The translations under genes and the position numbers were made by a program. Shown here piece after piece: positions 22,110 to 31,381 of a DNA stretch of 64,000 nucleotides. Under the pieces are notes generated by a model. The model did not search any database. It was not told where the DNA came from and saw nothing but the letters and a program-made list of their open reading frames with translations. The DNA lies in NCBI GenBank assembly GCA_031292755.1, contig JARLGM010000004.1, positions 37,526 through 101,525 of the forward strand, given 5' to 3'. This DNA is from Candidatus Sulfopaludibacter sp. (GTDB lineage Bacteria; Acidobacteriota; Terriglobia; Bryobacterales; Bryobacteraceae). Every line of letters starts with the position of its first letter. Position 1 is the first letter of the stretch.

Positions 22110-24278
22110 CTACTTCAGCACCAGGATGAAGCCGTCGCTGTATCCGCAATGGACGGGCGCGATCTCGAGGCTGGGATCGCACCCTCCGAAGAAGGTCTGG
22201 TAAGCGTTGCCGGTGAGGGGAAACAGTCCGGTAGTCCAGCCTGCGGTGTAAATCCGGCCGTCCGGACCGATCGCCATACCGGTCGCGGAATTGAGGGTCG
22301 CCCCTCCGAAGTAGGTGGAGAATGTCGCCGGGCTGGTGCCGGGCTTGAACTTGGTGATGAACAGATCGACGCCCTGACCCCAGGGCTGAAGCGTATCGCT
22401 GCTGACCGGGAAGTCGCTGGACAAGGTATAGCCGGAGACGTAAATGTTGCCCGCGGCATCGGTGGCCACGGCGTAGGCGACTTCACCATCGCTTCCACCC
22501 AGGTATGTCGAGTAGAGAACGAACTTGGAGGGATTCAGGACATCCACAATGGAGATAAACGCGTCGCCACCGCCCGCATTGCTGACCTGAAGACCATCGC
22601 CGGTGACCGGAAAATCGATCGACAAGGTGTAGCCCACGACAATCAGGTGCCCGTTGTTATCCAGTTGGATTGCCTCGGCGGCGTCGTTATCGGAGCCGCC
22701 GAAGTACGTGTCATAAACCAGCGAAGGGGTGCCGCTTTGCGTGAAATCCATGACACCGATGATGGCATCCATAGGACCCTTGCGGTTGACCTGGTAAGAG
22801 TTCGGCCCAAGCGGAAACTCGGCGGAGACGGTGTTGGCGGCAAAGTAGACCAGGCCGTTGGCGTGGTTCACCGTGATGGCAACTCCCCAATCGTCCAACT
22901 CGCCGCCCAGAAACGTGGAGTACAGCAGATTGGCGCTGTTGGGATTGAACTCGCAGAGAAAAGCGTCCTGCGGGCCGAAGATCACGCCCGCGTAGGCGCT
23001 GGCGGTGACCGGGAAATCATTTGCCTTGGTGGTGCCGATGACGTAGATGTTTCCCGCCGCGTCCAGGTCGATGCCATTCCCCTGGCTGTTGCCGCCGGTG
23101 CCGCCGAGGAACGTGGTGTACTGCAATCCTCCGGCGCCGGCGATCTGCGGATTCACGATCGCCACGAATGCGGAAGAGGTAGTCGCCGCGCCGGTAGTCT
23201 GCACGGAATTACCCACCACCGGAAAATCGGTGGAAGTGGTGGTGCCGACCAGGTAGACGTTGCCCTGCGCATCGAGTTGCAGAGCGTTGGCAACATCGGT
23301 GCCGCTGCCACCCAGGTAGCTGAAGTAGATGAGGCCGTAGTCACCGTTGGCGCCGGTGGTATCGACGATGGCGAGGAAAGCGTCCGTCAGTCCGGTGCTG
23401 TTGGGCTGGTAGTAGTTGCCGATGGCCGGCAGGTCGCCGAGGTAGCCGATTGAGGCGCCGTTGGTGTTGGTCTGCCCGGCGACATACAGCAAGCCGTTGA
23501 CATCCAGCCGGACGGCATTGATGCGGTCGGTGTTGCTGCCGCCCAGGTAGGTGGAGTACACCAGCACCGGATCGATCACCAGGGTCCGGGCCCGGTCATA
23601 ACCGTCCAGTCGCAGACCCACCACGTCCTTGGCCAGGAGCACATACCGGCCGGAAACTTCCTGGCGAGCGCCGGTGTGGGGATCCTGCTGGTAAATCACC
23701 GGGCGCTTCTGAGTCAACGGACCGCCGGCAGTCTGGAATGTAACATCGCCCTCGGGAGTGAGGGCCACGTGAGTGGCGCCGCTGAACTTGAGGCGGATGG
23801 CCCGCGGATTGGCGCCGGGCCGGAGCTCAAAATCGTATTCCAACCGGCCCTGGCTGCCGTAGTAGACCACGTCAACCCCGGGATAAACACCGCCATACCG
23901 GACCTTCCCATAGCTCCGGACCCCGGTTTGCCAGCTTTCCCTCCGGCCCACAAAGTAGTCGGTGCGAGCCGCCAGAGCGTCCAGCGGCTCAATGGCGGGC
24001 GACTGATTGGAATGGAGGAGTGTGAGGGAGACAGGCTGTGCGGCGCCCACCGCAATCTGGGGCCCGCGATCGGTCAACAGAAGGTTGAAGCCGCCGGCGC
24101 GCGCGGCGTAGCGAACGTCCGGGCGGAACTGACCCTGGTTGGCTTCAAAGCGCAAAGGCAACCGGGCCAAAGCGGCGCGGCCTTGCGCACGGGATGCGGA
24201 AGGGGCCGGGGGCCGGCTGGCCGCGGTAAGCGAAACCGCGGCGCAGACGCATAGTGCGAACCGATGAAAGCGAGACAT
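22110..24278 (-). CDS. Secreted SBBP-repeat (beta-propeller) protein
   Basis: 722 aa. Signal peptide (FALCVCAAVSLTAASRP), then an N-terminal domain beginning LRFEANQGQFRPDVRYAARA with YVVYYG-type strands (GVDVVYYGSQGRLEYDFELR), followed by multiple repeats built on YSTYLGGSxxD..AxxxxDxxGNxYVxGxTxSxDFP, for example ATDAAGNIYVSGYTLSSDFP. This SBBP pattern folds as beta-propeller blades; the domain order is very common in Acidobacteria, and the function is unknown (cell-surface or secreted binding is a guess). Start at ATG 24278; a TATAAT box ends 4 nt upstream of it, so the transcript may be nearly leaderless; an ATG at 24293 is less likely. Confidence 0.87.
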   Translation of the reverse strand: MSRFHRFALCVCAAVSLTAASRPPAPSASRAQGRAALARLPLRFEANQGQFRPDVRYAARAGGFNLLLTDRGPQIAVGAAQPVSLTLLHSNQSPAIEPLDALAARTDYFVGRRESWQTGVRSYGKVRYGGVYPGVDVVYYGSQGRLEYDFELRPGANPRAIRLKFSGATHVALTPEGDVTFQTAGGPLTQKRPVIYQQDPHTGARQEVSGRYVLLAKDVVGLRLDGYDRARTLVIDPVLVYSTYLGGSNTDRINAVRLDVNGLLYVAGQTNTNGASIGYLGDLPAIGNYYQPNSTGLTDAFLAIVDTTGANGDYGLIYFSYLGGSGTDVANALQLDAQGNVYLVGTTTSTDFPVVGNSVQTTGAATTSSAFVAIVNPQIAGAGGLQYTTFLGGTGGNSQGNGIDLDAAGNIYVIGTTKANDFPVTASAYAGVIFGPQDAFLCEFNPNSANLLYSTFLGGELDDWGVAITVNHANGLVYFAANTVSAEFPLGPNSYQVNRKGPMDAIIGVMDFTQSGTPSLVYDTYFGGSDNDAAEAIQLDNNGHLIVVGYTLSIDFPVTGDGLQVSNAGGGDAFISIVDVLNPSKFVLYSTYLGGSDGEVAYAVATDAAGNIYVSGYTLSSDFPVSSDTLQPWGQGVDLFITKFKPGTSPATFSTYFGGATLNSATGMAIGPDGRIYTAGWTTGLFPLTGNAYQTFFGGCDPSLEIAPVHCGYSDGFILVLK

Positions 24279-24385
24279 ATCGATTATAAACATCGAGATA
24301 CAGGTAAGCTCTATTAAAACATGCGTGCCCTCCTTCCTGAAATGGGCGGATTCGTCACAGGCGTTCCCGGCGGACTACAAGCACG

Positions 24386-24410
24386 GCCAGAGCTAGTAGC
24401 CGGCTCTGGC
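24386..24410 (+). other. Hairpin in the region before the rhodanese gene
   Basis: GCCAGAGC (24386-24393) pairs perfectly with GCTCTGGC (24403-24410) around a 9-nt loop. It sits in the 178-nt divergent region between the SBBP gene and the rhodanese gene. No U-run follows, so it is not an obvious terminator; an mRNA-leader or protein-binding role is possible. Confidence 0.3.
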
Positions 24411-24456
24411 GTCGAAAGGAACATTTCCCGGCGCGCGCCGTGTTATAGCTGAGTAC

Positions 24457-24855
24457 ATGCGAACTGTTCTAGCCGGTCTCCTGCTCTGGATGGCGGCCGA
24501 TTTCCCGATGGTGGAACCGAAAGATGTAGCGGCATCCCTGGCGAAGGGCAACGCCCCTGCCATTCTTCACGTGGGTCCCAACGTTTTGTACCGCAGCAAG
24601 CACATCCCCGGATCGGTGTACGCCGGAATGGGGGCGCGGCCCGAAGGCCTGGCGCAGCTCAAGGCGACTGTGGCCAAACTGCCCCACGATCGCGAGATCG
24701 TACTCTACTGCGGCTGCTGTCCGTGGGACCACTGCCCGAACATCAAGCCCGCCATGGAGTTGCTGCGAAGCATGGGATTTACCCACGTGAAAGCCATGTA
24801 CATCCCTGAGAACTTCAAGGCCAGTTGGATCGACCGCGGCTACCCGACAGAATGA
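24457..24855 (+). CDS. Secreted rhodanese-like protein with a Cys-rich active loop
   Basis: 132 aa. A short hydrophobic N terminus (RTVLAGLLLWMAADF) precedes a single rhodanese domain: PKDVAASLAKGNAPAILHVG, RSKHIPGSVYAGMG, LPHDREIVLYCGCCPWDHCP and AMELLRSMGFTHVKAMY. The active-site loop starting at the catalytic Cys position (YCGCCPWDHC) holds four cysteines, more than the single catalytic Cys of thiosulfate sulfurtransferases. It may handle sulfur transfer, metal or disulfide chemistry in the periplasm. Converges with the DUF3500 gene (stops 9 nt apart). No partner gene is evident. Confidence 0.82.
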   Translation: MRTVLAGLLLWMAADFPMVEPKDVAASLAKGNAPAILHVGPNVLYRSKHIPGSVYAGMGARPEGLAQLKATVAKLPHDREIVLYCGCCPWDHCPNIKPAMELLRSMGFTHVKAMYIPENFKASWIDRGYPTE

Positions 24856-24864
24856 GAAACGGCG

Positions 24865-25890
24865 TTATTTCTGATGGCTGGCCTGGTAGTGCATGGCCAG
24901 CAGATCCATTCCAAAATCGCCGTTGAAATCACGCCACACGCTGTGGATGTGGTTGGCGTTGTTCTGGGTATCGTCGTACTCGATGAGAAACGCCGGGGTC
25001 TGCACGCGGTAATAGTGAGGCTGGCCGGGCTCGACACCGCCGGCCCAGGCGAAGAATAAACTGGCCTGGTTCTTGCGATACTGATCCAACCGGAAATCCG
25101 CGATCTGGGGCGGAAAATTATTGGCGTACTCGCTGATCAGGGCGGTCATGGCCTCCTTCTGTTTCGCGTTCATCTTCGAAAACGGCAAGCCGCTGGGTTG
25201 TCCGTTTAGAGCCGCCTTGCGCGAATCGAACGTGATGATGTCCTTGGGCGCGGTCTTTTCGACGATGGCGATGGAGCGCTGCGAGTCATCCAGGCTCTTG
25301 ACCAGGGCGCGTCCCAGATCTTCTTCGCGCATGAGGGCGCGCAGGCCGGCGCGCGGTCCCTCTTTCACCAGAGCGGGGTTGTCCCCGAAGAAACTGGGGC
25401 TCGAAGCGATGTGCCCATTGACAATGGTGAAATTGAGGCTGATGTGGTGGCCTTCGAAGCGGTACCCCCAAGTGCCCGATTCGGAAGGTTCGCCGAAGAT
25501 CGAGACGTAATACTTTTCCGGGTCGCGTTCCGGACCGGTGCCTTTTTCCATGTCCTTCAGAACCTGGTCGAGGCTCATGATCGTGTGCGCCTTGATGATG
25601 CCCTGCTGGGAAAGGCCGGCGGAGAGCAGCGCTTCGGCCAGGTGCTTTTGCGCGGAGGTCATTTCGCGCAGGGCCACGCCCTTGCGGTCCAGGGGCACGA
25701 AATGCCAGTTGGTGCGCTCTTCAGGGTCCATGGGGAAACTGGTTCGGGCGCGCAATTCGGGCGAGAGCGAGTTCAGATAAGCCCGGGCGGCGCCGGTCAT
25801 GATGCCGGGAGAACTGGTGGTTTCATAGGCAAAGGCCAACAGGGCCACGGCACAACCCGCAACGAGCAGGCGTTTCCAGCGATTGATCAT
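24865..25890 (-). CDS. DUF3500 family secreted protein
   Basis: 341 aa with a signal/anchor segment (RLLVAGCAVALLAFAYE). Landmarks: LSPELRARTSFPMDPEERTN, WHFVPLDRKGVALREMTSAQ, EKYYVSIFGEPSESGTWGYR, FEGHHISLNFTIVNG and IEYDDTQNNANHIHSVWRDF. Tryptophans, histidines and acidic residues in FEGHHIS and NHIHSVWRDFNGDFG are conserved-looking and may form an active or metal site. The DUF3500 family has no firm function. The upstream gene (25915-26988) points the same way 24 nt before, so the two may be one unit. Confidence 0.85.
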   Translation of the reverse strand: MINRWKRLLVAGCAVALLAFAYETTSSPGIMTGAARAYLNSLSPELRARTSFPMDPEERTNWHFVPLDRKGVALREMTSAQKHLAEALLSAGLSQQGIIKAHTIMSLDQVLKDMEKGTGPERDPEKYYVSIFGEPSESGTWGYRFEGHHISLNFTIVNGHIASSPSFFGDNPALVKEGPRAGLRALMREEDLGRALVKSLDDSQRSIAIVEKTAPKDIITFDSRKAALNGQPSGLPFSKMNAKQKEAMTALISEYANNFPPQIADFRLDQYRKNQASLFFAWAGGVEPGQPHYYRVQTPAFLIEYDDTQNNANHIHSVWRDFNGDFGMDLLAMHYQASHQK

Positions 25891-25914
25891 GTTCCCCTCT
25901 CTCAGCGCAGCTTA

Positions 25915-26988
25915 TCACTTCTTGACGGGCGGCGGCTTGTCTTTTTCCCCGGCCTTGTCCTCGGGGGCCGGTTCGAATGTGATGGTGGATTCGCCGGCGA
26001 ACTTGCGGTAGGCGCTGAAGTCCATCACGTTCCGGGTCTTGAGTTGGATGGTGCCCATGCGCGCGTCGGCGTGGAGCGGGAGCAGGAATTTCCGCCCGCT
26101 GATATCGACGAAATCGTAATCCAGCACGGTGCTGGAAGCGGTGACCGGGAAATCGGGCGGCAGGCTGTCGGCATCGGCGATGACGCGGACGATGAGGCCG
26201 GAGTCGCGGTCGACATAGAGAAAGCCATGCTGGCCGGCGACGGCGGTCTGGTGGGTGAGGCCTTCCATGCCGAAATCCATCCGGTAATGGGAATTCTGCT
26301 GCTTGATCTGGAAGCGGAAGACGTGGGTGGCGCGCTGCCGCAAGGTGGTCCAGTGGTCCCACCAGAATTCGGTTTTGGCGGAGGGCTCGAAGACGTTGAC
26401 CAGCATGCTGGCGAACTCGCCTTCCGTGACGGCGCCGCGCAGATTTTCGTAGGTCAATTTCGTGGCGTGCCCGTTCACGGTGGCCAGCTTGTAGTCTTCC
26501 ACCTTATCGAAATAGCTGACCTTGATGACCAGCGAGTCTTTGAGATCCCAAACGGGCCGGCCTACCCAGGATTCGTAGCGCCGGACGGTCTCGGTGCAGA
26601 TGAAATCGGGCATCGAAGAGGCATATCCGAGAGCATTTTTGCCGGCTTCGAGAAGGACGCGGCGGCGTTCGGGAAAATCGGGCGGCACCGGCGAGGGGAA
26701 GTTGGGAAGCTCGGTGGGCTCTTTCAGCCCCTCGGATTCATCGTGCAGGCGCTGCAGTTCCTCCGAGGTCTTGGGGCCTGGAAAGCGGCTCTCCAATTCC
26801 TCCATGACGTGCTGGTCCAGATGTTCCACCAGCTTGAGTTTGTGGAGCGTCCGGGCGAGCTTCGCGTCGTCCCAGTGGGCGCTGAGAGCCGTAAAGACCG
26901 CGGTCGCGACATCGGTGACGGCATTCTGAGGTGCGGCCGCGAAACCGAGCCAGGGCAACGCCGCCAGCGCCAACAGGCGAAGACGCAT
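25915..26988 (-). CDS. Hypothetical secreted protein (acidobacterial family)
   Basis: 357 aa. Signal peptide (RLRLLALAALPWLGFAA), a charged helical segment (AKLARTLHKLKLVEHLDQHV), the motif SMPDFICTETVRRYESW, and a long beta-rich domain (LVIKVSYFDKVEDYKLATVN, QHGFLYVDRDSGLIVRVIAD, SSTVLDYDFVDISGRKFLLP) ending in a Lys/Pro-rich tail. The FICTETVRRY motif followed by a LolA-like antiparallel sheet recurs in secreted acidobacterial proteins that I cannot name. It is followed by the DUF3500 gene after 24 nt. Confidence 0.72.
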   Translation of the reverse strand: MRLRLLALAALPWLGFAAAPQNAVTDVATAVFTALSAHWDDAKLARTLHKLKLVEHLDQHVMEELESRFPGPKTSEELQRLHDESEGLKEPTELPNFPSPVPPDFPERRRVLLEAGKNALGYASSMPDFICTETVRRYESWVGRPVWDLKDSLVIKVSYFDKVEDYKLATVNGHATKLTYENLRGAVTEGEFASMLVNVFEPSAKTEFWWDHWTTLRQRATHVFRFQIKQQNSHYRMDFGMEGLTHQTAVAGQHGFLYVDRDSGLIVRVIADADSLPPDFPVTASSTVLDYDFVDISGRKFLLPLHADARMGTIQLKTRNVMDFSAYRKFAGESTITFEPAPEDKAGEKDKPPPVKK

Positions 26989-27030
26989 ACGGATATGGTG
27001 TCACAGAATGGGTTGGCGCAGACCGGAGGC

Positions 27031-28650
27031 CTACGCTACCGGCGCCGCGGCCGCGATCTCGTGGCTCACTCCGGTAAACTTCTCGAAGTTCCTGGTGAAG
27101 CGGCGGGCCAGATCGCGCGCCGATTTATCGTAAGCCGATTTATCGGCCCACATGCCGCGCGCGTCCAGAAACTGCGATGGCACTCCGGGACACGATTGCG
27201 GGACTGCCACCTGGAATACCGGATGCACCGCCATGGGCACGTTCTTCAACTCGCCGGACAGCGCCGCGTTGACCATCGCGCGGGTGTACTTCAACTTCAT
27301 GCGCTCGCCGACGCCATAGGGGCCGCCGGCCCATCCGCTGTTGATGAACCAGCAGGCGGCTTGATGACGGCGCAGGTTTTCGCCCAGCAGTGAGGCGTAC
27401 GTGGCGGCCGGGCGCGGCAGGAACGGTGCCCCGAAACAGGCGCTGAATGTGGCTTCGGGTTCCGCGCCGAGACCGCGTTCGGTCCCGGCGACTTTGGCGG
27501 TGTAGCCGCTCAGAAAGTGATACATCGCCTGTTCGGGAGTCAATCGCGAGATGGGAGGCAGCACTCCGAACGCGTCGGCGGTGAGGAACACGACGTTGGA
27601 CGGATGGCCGGCCACGCTGGGCACGACCGCGCCATCGATGAAACGGAGCGGGTAGGCGGCGCGGGTATTTTCGGTGAGCTCGGCCGAGTTGAAATCCAGC
27701 AGGCGGGTCTCCGCATCCATGTCCACGTTTTCCAGCACGGTCCCGAAGCGGATGGCGTTCCAGATTTGCGGCTCATTTTCCCGCGACAGGCGGATGCATT
27801 TGGCGTAGCAGCCCCCCTCGAAATTAAAGACGCCGCGTTCGCTCCAGCCGTGCTCGTCGTCGCCGATCAACCGGCGGTTGGGGTCGGCCGAAAGCGTGGT
27901 TTTGCCGGTGCCGGAGAGACCGAAGAAAAGGGCCACGTCGCCCGCAGCGCCCACATTGGCCGAGCAGTGCATGGGAAACACGCCGCGCTCCGGCAACAGG
28001 TAATTCATGATCGTGAAAGCCGATTTCTTCATTTCGCCGGCATAACTGGTGCCGCAGATCAGGACACAGCGGCGTTTGAAGCTGATGATGATGCCGGTTT
28101 CCGAATTGGTGCCCTCCTCGGCGGGACTGGTCTGAAAATCGGGTGCGAACAGAATGGTGAACTCGGGTTTGTGCTCCTCCGTGGTGAGGGGATCGGGGCG
28201 GATGAAAAGCTGGCGGGCGAATAAATTGTGCCATGCCACCTGACTGATTACGCGGACGGGCAGAGTGTATTCGGGGTCGGCGCCTACGTAGCAATCCTGC
28301 ACATAGACTTCGTGCCCCTGCCAGAAGGCCATCATGCGGCGGTAGATGCGGTCGAATTGAGCCTCCGAGAGAGGCTGATTGACCGGTCCCCACTGAATAT
28401 TGGGATCGGTGATTTCGTCGCGCACCACGAACTTGTCTTTGGGGGAACGGCCGGTGAACTGGCCGGTGCGGACCACCAGGGCTCCGCCGCTCGCCAGGTT
28501 GCCTTCGCGGCGTTGAATGGCGTGTTCCACCAACTGTGCCGTACCCAAATTCCAATAAGCGACATTAATATTGTGTAACCCGTGGAGTTCCAGTCCATGC
28601 CTGCTTGGACGAATCCCTGCATTCGCGATCCGTTTTTGGTCAGTCAGCAT
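27031..28650 (-). CDS. pckA: Phosphoenolpyruvate carboxykinase (ATP)
   Basis: 539 aa, typical full length. Substrate and nucleotide motifs: [59 protein letters not shown], kinase-1a loop [20 protein letters not shown], metal site IGDDEHGW, and the ATP-binding [12 protein letters not shown]. It converts oxaloacetate plus ATP to phosphoenolpyruvate, CO2 and ADP in gluconeogenesis, fitting a window rich in fatty-acid and amine catabolism. Divergent from the secreted protein at 28697 with a 46-nt gap; no clear promoter boxes were recognised. Confidence 0.95.
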   Translation of the reverse strand: MLTDQKRIANAGIRPSRHGLELHGLHNINVAYWNLGTAQLVEHAIQRREGNLASGGALVVRTGQFTGRSPKDKFVVRDEITDPNIQWGPVNQPLSEAQFDRIYRRMMAFWQGHEVYVQDCYVGADPEYTLPVRVISQVAWHNLFARQLFIRPDPLTTEEHKPEFTILFAPDFQTSPAEEGTNSETGIIISFKRRCVLICGTSYAGEMKKSAFTIMNYLLPERGVFPMHCSANVGAAGDVALFFGLSGTGKTTLSADPNRRLIGDDEHGWSERGVFNFEGGCYAKCIRLSRENEPQIWNAIRFGTVLENVDMDAETRLLDFNSAELTENTRAAYPLRFIDGAVVPSVAGHPSNVVFLTADAFGVLPPISRLTPEQAMYHFLSGYTAKVAGTERGLGAEPEATFSACFGAPFLPRPAATYASLLGENLRRHQAACWFINSGWAGGPYGVGERMKLKYTRAMVNAALSGELKNVPMAVHPVFQVAVPQSCPGVPSQFLDARGMWADKSAYDKSARDLARRFTRNFEKFTGVSHEIAAAAPVA

Positions 28651-28696
28651 CTATTTTTCCCGATATTCCTTCGGCACCCTATCGTAATATGGTCTC

Positions 28697-29302
28697 ATGA
28701 ACCGGCTTTTTGGGGCGTCCGCCGTATTGCTCACGCTGTTATACCACTGCGCGCAGGCCCAAGTCATCGAGTTCGAATCTAATGGCTTGAAATACCAGAC
28801 ACTTACCCGGTCCGGCGTGACCGTGATGTTTACCCATCTGGGAAACCATATCCACGAGTATTCGATTATACAAGTTGCCATCTCGAACGGGTCGAATACG
28901 CTTTATATCATCCGGCCGGAGGATTTCACGTATGTCCATTCGGATGGATCGGTGCTGGTGGCGAGTTCCATCAAGAATGTCATCGACATGCTGATGCAGC
29001 GGGGTAATTCGAGCGACGTGGTAAAGCTGGTGACGCAGTACGAGGCCACGGTCTACGGCAACCCGCACTTCAAGAGCACCAACGGGTACGAGCAGCGGCG
29101 CCAGGCGGCGCTGGCCATGAGTGGAGGCAATAAGCTGAAAGCCGCCGCGGCGGCCAGCGCGGTGGCCATGGTGCTCACTCGCCTGAAACCGGGCGAATCC
29201 ACCGATGGCGCGGTCTTCTTTTCCACCGAAGGCAAGCCCCTGGCGGGCGGGCGCGTGGTGGTAAAAACCAATTCGGACGTTTTCGAATTTAAGTCCGACT
29301 AG
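28697..29302 (+). CDS. Hypothetical secreted protein
   Basis: 201 aa. Signal peptide (LFGASAVLLTLLYHCAQAQ) then a beta-rich domain: VIEFESNGLKYQTLTRSGVT, VMFTHLGNHIHEYSIIQVAI, SNGSNTLYIIRPEDFTYVHS. A middle region with Ala-rich helix (LKAAAAASAVAMVLTRLKPG) is followed by GAVFFSTEGKPLAGGRVVVK. I know similar proteins from Acidobacteria but not a function. Divergent from pckA; followed by a small gene after 71 nt. Confidence 0.7.
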   Translation: MNRLFGASAVLLTLLYHCAQAQVIEFESNGLKYQTLTRSGVTVMFTHLGNHIHEYSIIQVAISNGSNTLYIIRPEDFTYVHSDGSVLVASSIKNVIDMLMQRGNSSDVVKLVTQYEATVYGNPHFKSTNGYEQRRQAALAMSGGNKLKAAAAASAVAMVLTRLKPGESTDGAVFFSTEGKPLAGGRVVVKTNSDVFEFKSD

Positions 29303-29373
29303 AATCGCGCAAGGTCCCCCGCAACAGGGCGATTCTTACCGAAGAAATCGTCACCCGGGCCGATGAGTAGTTT

Positions 29374-29658
29374 GTGAGCCAGTTCGTGAGGAAGGCCGAA
29401 GAGATTCTCGACGTTGCCACCGCCGGCGGCAACACCTTGACCAACGCCGCGATTCTGATTGACCGGCAGGGAGGCCTGCGGATGTTGGATTCCACGGGCT
29501 GGTCGCTCACAGGGCTGGCGGCGGAGTACGGCGCGGCAGCGGTCTACAAAATCGAGCGGCGCGGCCAGGCGGTTCGCGTGGAAGGCTGGAACGGCTCCGA
29601 CCGTTGCCTGTTGCAGCGGGGCATGGCCCCCTCGGCGCTGCGTCTGTGTGCCGCGTAA
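29374..29658 (+). CDS. Small conserved-looking hypothetical protein
   Basis: 94 aa starting at a GTG. Pattern: VRKAEEILDVATAGGNTLTN, AAILIDRQGGLRMLDSTGWS, LTGLAAEYGAAAVYKIERRG, QAVRVEGWNGSDRCLLQRGM. It is soluble, with a GGLRML..GW motif that I have seen in small acidobacterial proteins of unknown role. No good ribosome site was found; the gene precedes the GH51 gene by 45 nt. Confidence 0.6.
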   Translation: MSQFVRKAEEILDVATAGGNTLTNAAILIDRQGGLRMLDSTGWSLTGLAAEYGAAAVYKIERRGQAVRVEGWNGSDRCLLQRGMAPSALRLCAA

Positions 29659-29703
29659 ACCTTGGGGTGCAAGCGGTTTCATTACCAGTTATGATGGGCT
29701 GCT

Positions 29704-31251
29704 ATGAACCTCTCCCGGCGATCTTTCGCCCTGTCGCTGGCCGCCGCGCCCTCTCTGCTGCGCGCGCAGCAGGATAACCTGCGCGCCCGGGTCAAAATCG
29801 ATACCGAACGCACCATCGGAGACATCGACCCCAAACTCTACGGCAATTTCATCGAGCACCTGGGCCGGTGTATCGATGGCGGTATCTTCGAGGAGAAATC
29901 GCCGCTCTCCGACGCCAATGGATTCCGTAAGGACGTCCTCGACGCCGTCAAAAAACTGAACGTGACTTTACTGCGTTGGCCGGGCGGGAACTTCTCTTCC
30001 AATTACCACTGGGCCGACGGTCTGGGACCGCGCGACCAAAGGCCGCCGCGCCTCGAGATGGCCTGGGGCACGGTGGAGAGCAACCGCTTCGGGACCCACG
30101 AATTCCTCAATTACGTGGAAGCCCTGGGAACCGAGCCGTACATCTGCGCCAATCTGGGCACCGGCACCTGGACCGAGGCGCAGCAGTGGGTGGAATACTG
30201 CAATTCCAAGGAAGACACGGCCATGACCCGCCTCCGCCGGCAGAACGGGCGGCAGGCCCCATGGAAGGTGACCTACTGGGGCTTGGGCAATGAAATGGAC
30301 GGTCCCTGGCAGATGGGCCATCGCAGCGCTGAGGACTACGGCAAGTTCGCGCTGGAAGCCGCCAAGCTCATGAAGTGGACCGACCCCGGCGTGAAGCTCA
30401 TCGCCGCCGGTTCCTCCAACTTCGGGCCGGGCAGCGACTGGACCGGCTGGAATCGCACCGTGCTGCAATTCCTCAATCAGCACGCCGATTATCTTTCCCT
30501 GCACATGTATGTGGGCAACCAGGCCAACGATTTCGGCGATTTCGTGGCCAGTTCGGTGGAACTGGACCATCGCATCAAGACGGCCGGAGGAATCATCGAT
30601 GCGGCGCTCTCCGGCCAGCCGGGCAATCGGAAAATCTATATCGCGTGGGACGAGTGGAATGTCTGGTATCGCGCGCGCGGGAACCAGGAGCGCGGCCGGA
30701 GGATTCTGGAGGAGCATTACAACCTGGAAGACGCGCTGGTGGTGGCGACCTTCCTCAATACCTTCGTCAATCACGCGGACATCGTGAAGATCGCCAACAT
30801 GGCCCAACTGGTCAACGTGATTGCGCCGATTTTCAGTAACGACCGGGGACTGTTTTTGCAGACCATTTACTATCCGCTGCAACTGTTCGCAAACAATACG
30901 CGCGGCAAAGCGCTGGAACTGTTCGTGGACAGCCCGAAGTACAAAACGCGCCGCTTCGATGATGTGCCCTACCTGGATTGCTCCGCCGGCTACGACAACG
31001 GAACGGTGGTTTTAAACGTGGTGAACCGCCATCCTGGCCAGGCCATCGAGACCGAATTCGAGCTGGAGGACAAGCAATTCACCGGGCCGGTTTCGGTGAG
31101 CGTAGTGAACGGTCCCGACATCAAGTCCGAGAACGACTTCGGCAAAACCCTGGTGAAGACAACCGAACAGAGCGCCGCGGCGGACGGCAAGAAGCTGCGG
31201 TACCGCTTCCTGCCGCATTCGTACACCATGCTGAAGGGGAAGGTGAGCTGA
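29704..31251 (+). CDS. Alpha-L-arabinofuranosidase, GH51, Tat-exported
   Basis: 515 aa. Twin-arginine signal SRRSFALSLAAAPSLLRAQ. The TIM barrel follows: NFIEHLGRCIDGGIFEEKSP, LNVTLLRWPGGNFSSNYHWA, acid/base Glu in YWGLGNEMDGPWQ, nucleophile Glu in YIAWDEWNVWYRARG, and a C-terminal beta domain ending PHSYTMLKGKVS. GH51 enzymes remove L-arabinose side chains from plant arabinan or arabinoxylan; specificity is not proven here. Neighbours at 31382 (GH79-like) and 39213 (GH92) suggest an extracellular plant or microbial polysaccharide degradation region. Confidence 0.93.
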   Translation: MNLSRRSFALSLAAAPSLLRAQQDNLRARVKIDTERTIGDIDPKLYGNFIEHLGRCIDGGIFEEKSPLSDANGFRKDVLDAVKKLNVTLLRWPGGNFSSNYHWADGLGPRDQRPPRLEMAWGTVESNRFGTHEFLNYVEALGTEPYICANLGTGTWTEAQQWVEYCNSKEDTAMTRLRRQNGRQAPWKVTYWGLGNEMDGPWQMGHRSAEDYGKFALEAAKLMKWTDPGVKLIAAGSSNFGPGSDWTGWNRTVLQFLNQHADYLSLHMYVGNQANDFGDFVASSVELDHRIKTAGGIIDAALSGQPGNRKIYIAWDEWNVWYRARGNQERGRRILEEHYNLEDALVVATFLNTFVNHADIVKIANMAQLVNVIAPIFSNDRGLFLQTIYYPLQLFANNTRGKALELFVDSPKYKTRRFDDVPYLDCSAGYDNGTVVLNVVNRHPGQAIETEFELEDKQFTGPVSVSVVNGPDIKSENDFGKTLVKTTEQSAAADGKKLRYRFLPHSYTMLKGKVS

Positions 31252-31381
31252 CCGGTTTCTCGCGCCAGATCCCTGTTCCAACAATGCATGCAAGCAGGAA
31301 TGGCCGGCGCGGGATGCCAATCGGCCGATTCGATGATTCCCTGTCCGGCCAAAGCGGCGGCCGAAGCGTCTACGCTAAGGA

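Noticed and set aside
22008..23453. 481-codon plus-strand frame opposite the SBBP protein
   Set aside because: Apparent periodicity is the complement of the SBBP repeats, not an independent repeat protein.
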